Positions 57,282-64,000 of a stretch of 64,000 nucleotides of DNA are shown here, in pieces. Position 1 is the stretch's first letter, and each line of letters opens with the position of its first letter. Under the pieces are notes generated by a model that saw only the letters and a program-made list of their open reading frames with translations, had not been told where the DNA came from and did no database searches. The position numbers and the translations under genes were made by a program. Source of the DNA: Acidovorax sp. 106 (GTDB lineage: Bacteria; Pseudomonadota; Gammaproteobacteria; Burkholderiales; Burkholderiaceae_C); contig NZ_RCCC01000001.1 in the NCBI RefSeq assembly GCF_003663825.1, forward strand, positions 1,372,501-1,436,500, given 5' to 3'.

Positions 57282-58136
57282 TCAGCCGCCAGCGGTCACA
57301 TCGCGCAGCCGCTGGTGCTCAGGCCCCTGCCAGTCGGGCGGCAACTGGTGCTTGGCCTGCAGGTAGTGGTGGGTGAACACGTCCAGGTAGGCCTGCAGCG
57401 CCTGCGCGGCCAGCGGCTCACCCGCCAGGTCCAGGCACAGGCCTGCCACTTCCGAGGTGCAGAAGTGGTCCTCCCGGCGCGAGCGGCGCAGCTGGTAGCG
57501 CGAGATCTGCTCGGGCTGCAGGCTCAGCACCGGAAAGCGGTCGATGTACGGGCTTTTGCGGAACATCTTGCGCGCTTCGGGCCAGGTGGCATCGAGCAGG
57601 ATGAACAGTGGGCGTTTCATCGGGGTGGCATCGCACATTGGTGCTGGTTCGACCCCGGCTCGGGGCACCATCACCTCGCTTGCCAGCACCTCGGTCACCA
57701 CCCGCTCAGGCGCCACGAACTCGCCAGGGAAGACCACGTACGGTTGCCACTGCGGGTCGGCCAGCAAGGCCAGCAGGGCCGGGTCCACCTCGGTGCGAGC
57801 CCAGCCAAAGGCAAAGGTATCGGGCACCACATCGGCAATCAGCCAGCCGGTGTTGCTGGGCTTGAGGGGCTCGATGTCTGCCATGAGCAGGCACACCCCT
57901 GCGCGCGTGGGCACCACAGGGCACACGCCGCACAGGCAGTGGCTGGGCACCAGGCGGCAGCCAGGGCAGCGCTCGCCACGCGGGCCGCCGCGCGCCAAAA
58001 AGGGCTTGGCGCTGCGCGCCAGCCGCGCCGTGCGCAGGCGGGCCACGGCATGGGGGGCGTGGGATTCAGGGGGCGCAGAGGCTGCAGGCCCTTGGGGCAT
58101 GCCAGGCACTTGCGGGGCGAGAGGTGGCAACAACAT
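57282..58136 (-). CDS. tapT: tRNA-uridine aminocarboxypropyltransferase (TapT/DTW family)
   Basis: This 284-residue enzyme of the DTW family puts an aminocarboxypropyl group from SAM on a tRNA uridine (acp3U). The CxxC-type zinc site is in ERCPGCRLVPSHCLCGVC near residue 57, and the DTW-type motif appears as LLDATWPEARKMF near 180. A ~45-residue Ala/Pro-rich leader precedes the core. Start at 58136 overlaps the stop of the methyltransferase gene (TGATG), indicating coupling. Confidence 0.83.
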   Translation of the reverse strand: MLLPPLAPQVPGMPQGPAASAPPESHAPHAVARLRTARLARSAKPFLARGGPRGERCPGCRLVPSHCLCGVCPVVPTRAGVCLLMADIEPLKPSNTGWLIADVVPDTFAFGWARTEVDPALLALLADPQWQPYVVFPGEFVAPERVVTEVLASEVMVPRAGVEPAPMCDATPMKRPLFILLDATWPEARKMFRKSPYIDRFPVLSLQPEQISRYQLRRSRREDHFCTSEVAGLCLDLAGEPLAAQALQAYLDVFTHHYLQAKHQLPPDWQGPEHQRLRDVTAGG

Positions 58137-58753
58137 CAGCGCCGCCCGGCCTTCTCCAAAGCAAACAGCGGCACCTCGGCGTGCTCGCTCAACCACACGC
58201 CGCCACCCAGCTCGGTAAAGCCCTCGGCCAGCGTGCGGCGGTACAGGCTGGCGGGGTGCTTGTGCATGCGCGGGTCGGTCACCTGCTCGTCCACCACGTC
58301 CTCTTCCCAGTCCTCATGGGCCACGGCTTCAATGTAGAGCGCCCCCCGGCTCAGGCGGGCCAGGTTGCGCAGGGCCTTTTTCGCATCGGCCTCGTTCAGG
58401 TACGGCAGCACGCCCTGACAGATCACCAGGTCAAAAGGCTCAGCCGGATCGTGGGCGCGGTAGTCCACCACCGACCCGCGCTCCCACCCAAAGCGCTCGC
58501 ACAGGTAGCTGCTGAACTCCACGCCATGGAACTGCGCGGTGGGGAAATGCCGCGCCACCACATCGCGCCACAGGCCAATGCCGCAACCCACATCCAGCAC
58601 GCGCAGCACCGGCACGCGCAGGTACTGCAGGTAGCTGCACACAAACGCACCCAGGCGCTCGGTGTGGGCCGGGTCCACCACGCTGGTTTTCTTGTCAAAG
58701 TAAAAGCGCTGGTAGTACGCCTCGTCAAACATCGTTGCACTGGCAGATTGCAT
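58136..58753 (-). CDS. Class I SAM-dependent methyltransferase
   Basis: This ~205-residue methyltransferase has motif I as VLRVLDVGCGIGLWRDVV near residue 50, an acidic residue in QFHGVEFSSYL and the FDLVICQGVLPYLN motif near 107. Substrate is unknown; coupling to tapT by TGATG suggests a nucleic acid or tRNA role, but this is inference. Start may be 58753 (MQSASATMF), 58771 or 58732. It is preceded upstream by the 169-bp palindromic element. Confidence 0.8.
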   Translation of the reverse strand: MQSASATMFDEAYYQRFYFDKKTSVVDPAHTERLGAFVCSYLQYLRVPVLRVLDVGCGIGLWRDVVARHFPTAQFHGVEFSSYLCERFGWERGSVVDYRAHDPAEPFDLVICQGVLPYLNEADAKKALRNLARLSRGALYIEAVAHEDWEEDVVDEQVTDPRMHKHPASLYRRTLAEGFTELGGGVWLSEHAEVPLFALEKAGRR

Positions 58754-58790
58754 GCGCAGCCATCCCATCATTCAAAACAAAAAGAGCCTC

Positions 58791-58959
58791 TAGGGACCCT
58801 CTGCACAAATCACCGCGCCGTGTGCATCTGCGGTCTCGGGCGGTCTGCTGCGTTGCAAATACTCGCAATAGCGATGGCTATTGCTGCGTTTTGCGCCTTG
58901 CAGCCCATCCCGATCCGCAGCGCACACTTGGCCAGCTCGATTCGTGCAGAGGATCCCTA
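58791..58959. repeat. 169-bp inverted-repeat element (MITE-like)
   Basis: Terminal repeats of 21 bases (TAGGGACCCTCTGCACAAAT at the left end; its diverged inverse ending GCAGAGGATCCCTA at the right) flank a further imperfect palindrome centred near 58875 (GCAATAGC/GCTATTGC). No open frame of note is inside. It looks like a non-autonomous transposable element of an insertion-sequence type, but no transposase relative is in the window. Confidence 0.75.
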
Positions 58960-59005
58960 CGCTTACCAATGACGCGCCAGAAGCTCTTAAAACAGAGCAA
59001 ACTAA

Positions 59006-59386
59006 TCAGGCAGCGGGGCGGTGCAGCACACACAGCTTGTTGCCGGTGGGGTCGCGCAGGTAGGCCAGGTACAGCTTGCCGCCGGGGCCTTCGCGATAGC
59101 CGGGCGGGTCTTCACAGGCCACGCCGCCGTTGGCCACGCCTGCGGCGTGCCAGGCGTCAGCCTGCTCGGGCGACGTTGCCAAAAAGCCGATGGTGGCGCC
59201 ATTGCCGTGGCAGGCTGGCTCACCGTTGATGGGCGTAGAGATGCAAAACGTGCCCGTGGGGCTGCGGTAAAAGTACCGGTTCTTGTTGGCTACGCCCGCA
59301 GGCACACCCAGCGTGCCCAAGACGGCGTCGTAAAACTTCTTTGAAACTTCCAGGTCATTCACACCCAGCATCACATGACTGAACAT
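59006..59386 (-). CDS. VOC-family (glyoxalase/bleomycin resistance-like) protein
   Basis: This 126-residue protein has two beta-alpha-beta-beta-beta units of the vicinal oxygen chelate fold: MFSHVMLGVNDLEVSKKFYD at the start and GYREGPGGKLYLAYLRDPTGNKLCVLH at the end. Several family members are dioxygenases, glyoxalases or resistance proteins. Start at 59386 is the family start. It is divergent from the flavin reductase gene. Function cannot be told. Confidence 0.83.
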   Translation of the reverse strand: MFSHVMLGVNDLEVSKKFYDAVLGTLGVPAGVANKNRYFYRSPTGTFCISTPINGEPACHGNGATIGFLATSPEQADAWHAAGVANGGVACEDPPGYREGPGGKLYLAYLRDPTGNKLCVLHRPAA

Positions 59387-59507
59387 TGCTTTGATCTCCA
59401 ATGGGGGGCACCCCGACAGGGGCGAAGGTGGCGAGGATAGTACCCGCAGCACCCATCCTCGCGGAAGATCGCGACCTGCCCTGAAACCACCGCGACAGCA
59501 AACACCC

Positions 59508-60131
59508 ATGACCACTGCCCACGCCCCCATCCACAGCGCCGCTCCCGCCCACTTCGCACCCGTGCCGCTCGACAAGGCCTACCGCCTGCTCAACCACGGG
59601 CCCACGGTGCTGGTGTCGGCCTCGCACGCGGGCCAGTGCAATGTGATGGCCGCCGCCTGGGCCTGTGCGCTGGACTTTGCCCCGCCCAAGGTGACCGTGG
59701 TGCTCGACAAGGCCACCCGCACGCGTGAACTGGTACAGGGCAGTGGCCACTTTGCCCTGCAGCTGCCCACCGTGCCCCTGGCCGCGCTGACCGAAGCCCT
59801 GGGCACCGAAAGCGCTCACACCCACCCCGACAAGCTGCAGCGCCACGCGGTACCGCTGTTTGAGGCGCCCGCGCTGCCCGGCATCACCCCTGCGCAAAGC
59901 CCGCTGCTGGTGCAAGGCTGCGCCGCGTGGCTGGTGTGCCGCGTCATCCCCGAGCCACACAACCAGCAGGCCTATGACCTGTTCATTGCCGAAGTGGTGG
60001 CCGCCTGGGCCGACGAGCGCGTTTTCCGCCAAGGGCACTGGGAGTTCGACACCGCCCCGGACAGCCTGCGCACGCTGCACTACGTGGCCGGCGGGCAGTT
60101 TTATGCGACGGGGGCGTCGATCAAGGTGTGA
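59508..60131 (+). CDS. Flavin reductase-like FMN-binding protein
   Basis: This 207-residue protein has the split-barrel FMN-binding fold of flavin reductases: NHGPTVLVSASHAGQCNVMAAAW near residue 27 and DKATRTRELVQGSGHFALQLP near 65. These proteins supply reduced flavin or oxidise substrates themselves. Start at 59508 (MTTAHAPIHS) was preferred to upstream open frame. A degenerate copy of its middle lies at 62856-62975. Partner oxygenase is not adjacent. Confidence 0.82.
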   Translation: MTTAHAPIHSAAPAHFAPVPLDKAYRLLNHGPTVLVSASHAGQCNVMAAAWACALDFAPPKVTVVLDKATRTRELVQGSGHFALQLPTVPLAALTEALGTESAHTHPDKLQRHAVPLFEAPALPGITPAQSPLLVQGCAAWLVCRVIPEPHNQQAYDLFIAEVVAAWADERVFRQGHWEFDTAPDSLRTLHYVAGGQFYATGASIKV

Positions 60132-60163
60132 GGGACCTGCCAGCAGTACCCGGAAGTCAATAT

Positions 60164-60213
60164 GGGCTGCAGCGCTTGAATTACTTGCGCCGAAAGCTAT
60201 TAAAAAAATAGCA
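60164..60213. repeat. Dispersed repeat copy 8 (diverged)
   Basis: TATGGGCTGCAGCGCTTGAA plus TTACTTGCGCCGAAAGCTAT is a weaker match. It lies in the 297-base gap between the flavin reductase and MBL genes, in which nothing else was seen. Confidence 0.5.
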
Positions 60214-60428
60214 GTCGATGGCAGCACCCCGCCCTGACCCTGTCTGCACCGCCCCGGCGCTATGGGCCTTGCAGGGGCAGCACACGCGCCAGTGCGCGCC
60301 CGTGCCGAACAGGTCGGCAGCGGAACTTTGCCACCCGGCCCAGCTCATCTTCAGATATAAAAAATAACCATCTGCCTACCACACGGGCGCGCAGCCCACG
60401 CCCGTTCAACCGTCAAAGAAAGTTGCGA

Positions 60429-61487
60429 ATGAAGCTGTTCAGATTTCTGGAGGGAACCTCCACCCCCGAAGCCATCAATCCCAGCCGCCGCCGCATGCTG
60501 GCCATGGGCTGCGCCTGCTGCGCCCTGGCGGCGGGCGGCATCAGCCCTGCAGCCGCGCAACTGCCCGGCGTACAAAACCATCTGGCTGCCGCCAAACAGG
60601 CGGCCCAAGATGATCTTTTGCCCTACCTCAGATTAGGGCAGGTGGCAGACCCGACCCAAGGCGGCGCCCCCGGCATGACGCCCGACCAGCTCATGCGCCT
60701 GCCCGCGCCGCCGCCCGGCCAGGCGTTTGACAACCTGTATTTCGTGGGCAGCAAGTGGGTCAGCGCCTGGGTCATCGCCACCAGCCAGGGCCTGATCCTG
60801 GTGGATGCCATGGACAACGATGACGAGGCCGAGCACATCATTGACGCGGGCATGCGCAAGCTGGGCCTGGACCCTGCGCAGATCAAGATGGTGATCGTCA
60901 CCCACGGCCACGGCGACCACTACGGTGGCGTGGGCTACCTGCGCCGCCGCTACGCCCCCGCCGTGCACATGGGTGCCCCCGACTGGGAGATGACCGCCAC
61001 CAAACTCGAATTTGACCGCCCCGACTGGGGCCGCCCGCCCGTGCGCAGCCCAGCCACCGATCTGGCCCTGAAAGACGGTGACCGGCTGCGCCTGGGCGAC
61101 ACCGCCATCGACATCCTGATGACCCCCGGCCACACCATGGGCACGGTGTCTTTGCTGTTCAACGCACGCCAGGGCAGCAAGGTCCATCGCACGCTGCTGT
61201 GGGGCGGCACCGCGTTCAACTTTGGCCGACAGCCCGACCGCATGGTTCGACTGAAGGCCTATATCGACGCCACCGCCCGCGTGCGTGACATTGCCCGCAC
61301 GCAAAACGTGGAGGTCTTTATCTCCAACCACAACGGTTACGACGAAGCCGTGGAAAAGCTGGCCAAGATGGAAAAGGCGAAAGGCGCAGGACATAACCCC
61401 TTCGTGATCGGTTCGGCCACCACGCAGAGGGCGCTGACGGTGATGAACGAGTGCGCCCAGGCGACCTGGGCGGCTTGGCAGGCTTGA
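60429..61487 (+). CDS. MBL-fold metallo-hydrolase, class B3-like, exported
   Basis: This 352-residue metallo-beta-lactamase-fold hydrolase has a possible twin-arginine export signal (PSRRRMLAMGCACCALAAGG near residue 19). The zinc-binding HGHGDHYGGVGYL is near 160, and PGHTMGTVSLLF near 236 holds another metal His. It resembles subclass B3 and related enzymes, so it could hydrolyse a lactam or another ester-like substrate in the periplasm. Start at 60429 is an ATG; TTG 60423 adds two residues. A terminator follows. Confidence 0.83.
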   Translation: MKLFRFLEGTSTPEAINPSRRRMLAMGCACCALAAGGISPAAAQLPGVQNHLAAAKQAAQDDLLPYLRLGQVADPTQGGAPGMTPDQLMRLPAPPPGQAFDNLYFVGSKWVSAWVIATSQGLILVDAMDNDDEAEHIIDAGMRKLGLDPAQIKMVIVTHGHGDHYGGVGYLRRRYAPAVHMGAPDWEMTATKLEFDRPDWGRPPVRSPATDLALKDGDRLRLGDTAIDILMTPGHTMGTVSLLFNARQGSKVHRTLLWGGTAFNFGRQPDRMVRLKAYIDATARVRDIARTQNVEVFISNHNGYDEAVEKLAKMEKAKGAGHNPFVIGSATTQRALTVMNECAQATWAAWQA

Positions 61488-61573
61488 GCCTGACGGGAAA
61501 CTTGCGGGAACCTTTCCGAATTGGTTATACCGAATAAGGGATTTTCAACACTGTTGTCAGTTGAAAGTACGCC

Positions 61574-61607
61574 GCCCCATACGCTTTTCATGGTGTATGG
61601 GGCTTTT
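61574..61607 (+). terminator. Rho-independent terminator after the MBL gene
   Basis: GCCCCATAC pairs with GTATGGGGC across a 12-base loop and is followed by TTTT. It lies between the MBL gene and the next gene, 29 bases before the latter's start. Confidence 0.75.
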
Positions 61608-61635
61608 CATTGTCTTGTTCGAAAGGAGTATTCCC

Positions 61636-62805
61636 ATGCCCGCTGATCGTATGACGACCCACCCTGAACGCCACTTTGGCTTTTCGCTGTGCGCCCTGGC
61701 CATTGCCATGCTGACTGCAACGGCGTCTGCGCAAGCGCAGACCACCGCCTCTCCTGCTGCCGCGCCCGCCGCCACAACGTCGCCCGCTGCAACCGCCGCA
61801 CCGGTGGAGCGGGATGGCAACGGGCAGGCTCTGCAAGACCTCTACAAGGCCGCCATTCAAGAAGGCGGGCAGTTGACGGTGTACGCAGGTGGGGATGAAG
61901 TGACCCAGGGCTTTGGTATCAAGGCTGCGTTTGAGCGTCAGTTCCCGGGCATGAAACTCAACCTCGTGGTGGACTTGAGCAAGTACCACGATGCCCGCAT
62001 CGAAGAAGAACTGCTACGCAAGGATCTGAAGGTGGACGTTGCCCACCTGCAAACCCTGCATGATTTTGACAACTGGGCTGAGCGGGGACTGCTGGCGTCC
62101 TACAAGCCGATTGGCTGGGATCAGATTCCTACCGCCTACAAAGACCCCCAGGGCCGCTTCACCGGCCTGTTCATGCTGACGTTTGCGAACAGCTACAACA
62201 AGAACATGGTGTCCGAGGCCAACGCGCCGCGCGACTATGCGGACTTCCTCAAGCCCGAATTCAAAGACAAGATCATCATCGCCTACCCGCACGACGATGA
62301 CGCTGTGCTCTATGTTTTTGACAAGATCATCCAGAAATACGGCATTGAGTTCATCCAGAAGCTCAAGGACAACGGCGTCCAATGGGTGCGCGGCACGCAA
62401 ACGCCCCGCGACGCCGTGGAGGCCGGCAAATACGCCATCTCGACAGGAACGTCGGGCACATTCGTCCCCGCCGAGAGCGCCAACATCCGCTTTGTGCTGC
62501 CTACGCAAGACCCCTTTCTGACCTGGGCCCAGACGGGCGCCATTTTCAAAGGAGCAAAGCACCCTGCTGCTGCCAAGCTGTATATGAGCTGGATGCTCTC
62601 CTTGCCCGTGAACGCCACGCCGCGCCAGTTCCCGCTGCGCAAAGATGTTGCGCCACCCGCAGGCTTCAAAACCATGGACCAGTACAACACCAGTCCGACC
62701 GACTTTCTGGCCTTTATGCGTGACCGCGCCCGCGTGGAGCGGCTCAAAAGCCTGTTTGAACGGTTGATCGGCCCCGTTCAAGGGATTTCTCCCTTGAAGG
62801 ACTGA
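61636..62805 (+). CDS. Extracellular solute-binding protein, ABC-type (family 1-like)
   Basis: This 389-residue periplasmic binding protein begins with a signal peptide (FSLCALAIAMLTATASAQAQ) and an Ala/Thr/Pro-rich linker. The binding domain follows with QLTVYAGGDEVTQGFGIKAAF near residue 75 and GTQTPRDAVEAGKYAISTGTSG near 255. AAAG GAG-type ribosome site precedes the ATG at 61636. The fold fits family 1 receptors, with some resemblance to iron(III) or 2-aminoethylphosphonate binding proteins; ligand unproven. Permease and ATPase genes are not adjacent. Confidence 0.8.
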   Translation: MPADRMTTHPERHFGFSLCALAIAMLTATASAQAQTTASPAAAPAATTSPAATAAPVERDGNGQALQDLYKAAIQEGGQLTVYAGGDEVTQGFGIKAAFERQFPGMKLNLVVDLSKYHDARIEEELLRKDLKVDVAHLQTLHDFDNWAERGLLASYKPIGWDQIPTAYKDPQGRFTGLFMLTFANSYNKNMVSEANAPRDYADFLKPEFKDKIIIAYPHDDDAVLYVFDKIIQKYGIEFIQKLKDNGVQWVRGTQTPRDAVEAGKYAISTGTSGTFVPAESANIRFVLPTQDPFLTWAQTGAIFKGAKHPAAAKLYMSWMLSLPVNATPRQFPLRKDVAPPAGFKTMDQYNTSPTDFLAFMRDRARVERLKSLFERLIGPVQGISPLKD

Positions 62806-62855
62806 CGCCGCAGTCCCTGCCAGTCAGTAAGTCCGTCTTTCCGTCTGGCAATGCG

Positions 62856-62975
62856 GCTGCCACGGGCGGGTGGTCCTTGCCACCCTGTCCATGGCCACGT
62901 TGACCGAGGCGCTGGGCACCGAACGCGTCCACCCCACCCGAAACAAGCGGTAGCGCCACCCTGTGGCTGCGCACG
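62856..62975 (+). pseudogene. Degenerate flavin reductase fragment
   Basis: This piece reads LTEALGTE in one frame, the same eight residues as in the flavin reductase at 59508-60131. The homology extends on both sides at nucleotide level (CAGCGCCAC/TAGCGCCAC region), with a TAG and frame changes. It is a remnant of a partial duplication of the middle of that gene. Confidence 0.6.
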
Positions 62976-63017
62976 TTGCACTGCGTGCGCAGTGGGCACG
63001 TCTACAGTGCGGGCCGC

Positions 63018-63359
63018 TCAGGCCTTCACGCCCAGTTTTTCCAACAACGAATCCGCGCGATAGTCGGCGCCATCCACCCCCTCCAGCAGAAACACCGTGG
63101 ACCGCGCGTGCTGCGCGCGCAGCGGTATCAGCGCGGTATAGGCGGGCGAGTCATACCAGGCACGGGCTTGCTGCAGGGAGGGGAAGCGGATGATGATGCA
63201 ATCGCCGTCGAACGTGCCCTCCTTGGTCTCAGCCCGCGCGCCATGCGCCAGAAACGCGCCACCAAAGGGCGTGAGGGTCGCATCGATGCGCTGCAGATAG
63301 GTCACGATGTCGGGGCCGAATTGCAGATCGGTCAGCAGGCCAATGGCATAGGCTGGCAT
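63018..63359 (-). CDS. DUF1330-family protein
   Basis: This 113-residue protein matches the small DUF1330/dimeric alpha-beta barrel type: YAIGLLTDLQFGPDIVTYLQ at the start, FDGDCIIIRFPSLQQARAWYD in the middle and DSLLEKLGVKA at the end. Function of the family is not known. AAAGGAAACC before the ATG at 63359 supports the start. It stands alone near the end of the window. Confidence 0.75.
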   Translation of the reverse strand: MPAYAIGLLTDLQFGPDIVTYLQRIDATLTPFGGAFLAHGARAETKEGTFDGDCIIIRFPSLQQARAWYDSPAYTALIPLRAQHARSTVFLLEGVDGADYRADSLLEKLGVKA

Positions 63360-63830
63360 GGGGGTTTCCTTTTGTTCAAGATGGCTCCAGATGGGGCACG
63401 GCAGAAGCCTCCTTGCAGCCTGCGGGGCTGAGGTGCGTTCAACCCTGGCTTCTGGCGCGCGACAGTGACTGTAGAAAAAGCAGCGCGGCGAAGCGATGAC
63501 CTGAGAGGTCATGGCCATGGCGCAGCAAGCGAGCCGGTGAGGCTGGAGCGGTGCGTGGACTGGCGCAGCGCCCCCATGGCCCTCCGCCGCTCGCCCATCG
63601 CGGGAGAGGGGCCAGAGGGCGAACCCCGCCACCACATCCGACATCACATCCACCAGCCCGCCGACAAACCCGTTGAGAGGCGGCGCCCACACACGACCGC
63701 GCCGCGCTCAGACCTGGCGACGGCGCATGCCACTGGGCAGAGCGCCTAGAAAAATCAGGTCAAATGGGACGCTAGCGCTTATCTGGCAAGCGCTACCAGC
63801 TATCAAAATAAAAGCACCCACCCCTGCCCA
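63360..63830. other. Intergenic stretch without a recognised gene
   Basis: The open frames on both strands here are Arg/Pro-rich and show no family features. The only structure found is repeat copy 9 at its right end. Confidence 0.5.
63757..63813. repeat. Dispersed repeat copy 9
   Basis: GCTAGCGCTTATCTGGCAAG plus CGCTACCAGCTATCAAAATA is a conserved copy just upstream of the sbcD pseudogene. Confidence 0.85.
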
Positions 63831-64000
63831 ATGCGCATACTCCACACCTCCGACTAGCACCTGGGCCAGCACTTCATGGGCAAGAGCCGCCAGGCCGAGC
63901 ACCAGGCGCTGATTGACAGGCTGCGGGGCAGGTCGATGCGCACGCGGAAGATGCGGTGCTGATTGCGGGCGATATTTTTGACACCGGCACGCTGCACAGC
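63831..64000 (+). pseudogene. sbcD: sbcD remnant (exonuclease SbcCD subunit D)
   Basis: The reading frame starts MRILHTSD and then has TAG at 63855-63857, where SbcD has Trp, followed by HLGQHFMGKSRQAEHQALID. This is the phosphodiesterase motif of the DNA-repair nuclease subunit. After about 63915 the frame shifts by one and continues VDAHAEDAVLIAGDIFDTG, the second metal motif. Two lesions in 170 bases mark a pseudogene. The rest lies beyond the window, and no sbcC is visible. Confidence 0.8.

Noticed and set aside
63465..63749. A 94-codon plus-strand open frame before the sbcD remnant
   Set aside because: It is Arg/His-rich with no ribosome site or family, and the opposite strand is equally open.

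Overview
The window looks like a chromosomal segment of a GC-rich betaproteobacterium of the Comamonadaceae, most like Acidovorax or its relatives. This is inferred from the gene content: a protocatechuate 4,5-cleavage operon of the Comamonas pmd type, many Bug-type solute receptors, a tkt-gap pair, vanillate demethylase next to its GntR regulator, and heme d1 genes. Species was not determined. No rRNA, tRNA, CRISPR array, integrase or intact transposase was recognised.

Layout. 1-14 kb is mostly housekeeping: the 5' end of pntA, class II aldolase, an OmpR/QseBC-type two-component system divergent from two PAP2 phosphatases, pyruvate kinase, aminopeptidase P, a MurU-like uridylyltransferase, a small AdoMet decarboxylase, transketolase and GAPDH. 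14-18.9 kb is accessory: an aldo/keto reductase, then an AT-richer block of small genes separated by two integron attC-like sites, then a flavin monooxygenase.

19-36 kb is devoted to aromatic acid catabolism. A minus-strand operon of eleven genes carries a periplasmic-binding-like protein, an aromatic acid permease, 4-oxalomesaconate hydratase, CHA aldolase, three Bug receptors, PDC hydrolase, protocatechuate 4,5-dioxygenase alpha and beta, and CHMS dehydrogenase. A divergent LysR gene probably controls it. An AEC transporter and a fourth Bug receptor follow, then vanR divergent from vanAB. VanAB makes protocatechuate from vanillate, so it feeds the pmd operon. A second LigA/LigB-type extradiol pair with its own LysR gene lies at 47-49.5 kb.

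36.2-44 kb holds the heme d1 biosynthesis genes nirC-F-DL-G-H-J-N (minus) and divergent nirE (plus), separated by an FNR/DNR-type palindrome. The nitrite reductase gene nirS itself is not in the window. 44-64 kb carries mixed small enzymes and hypotheticals: a gamma-Glu hydrolase, a phosphoesterase, a pirin, an SlyD-like isomerase, a RIO kinase, TapT with a methyltransferase, a VOC protein, a flavin reductase, an MBL hydrolase and a solute-binding protein. It ends in an sbcD pseudogene.

Several families of short palindromic repeats are scattered through the window. There are nine copies of an 'AGCGCTTAT...AAGCGCT' element, one of them inside the murU-like reading frame, and four REP-like copies. 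Two longer inverted-repeat elements of about 101 and 169 bp also occur.
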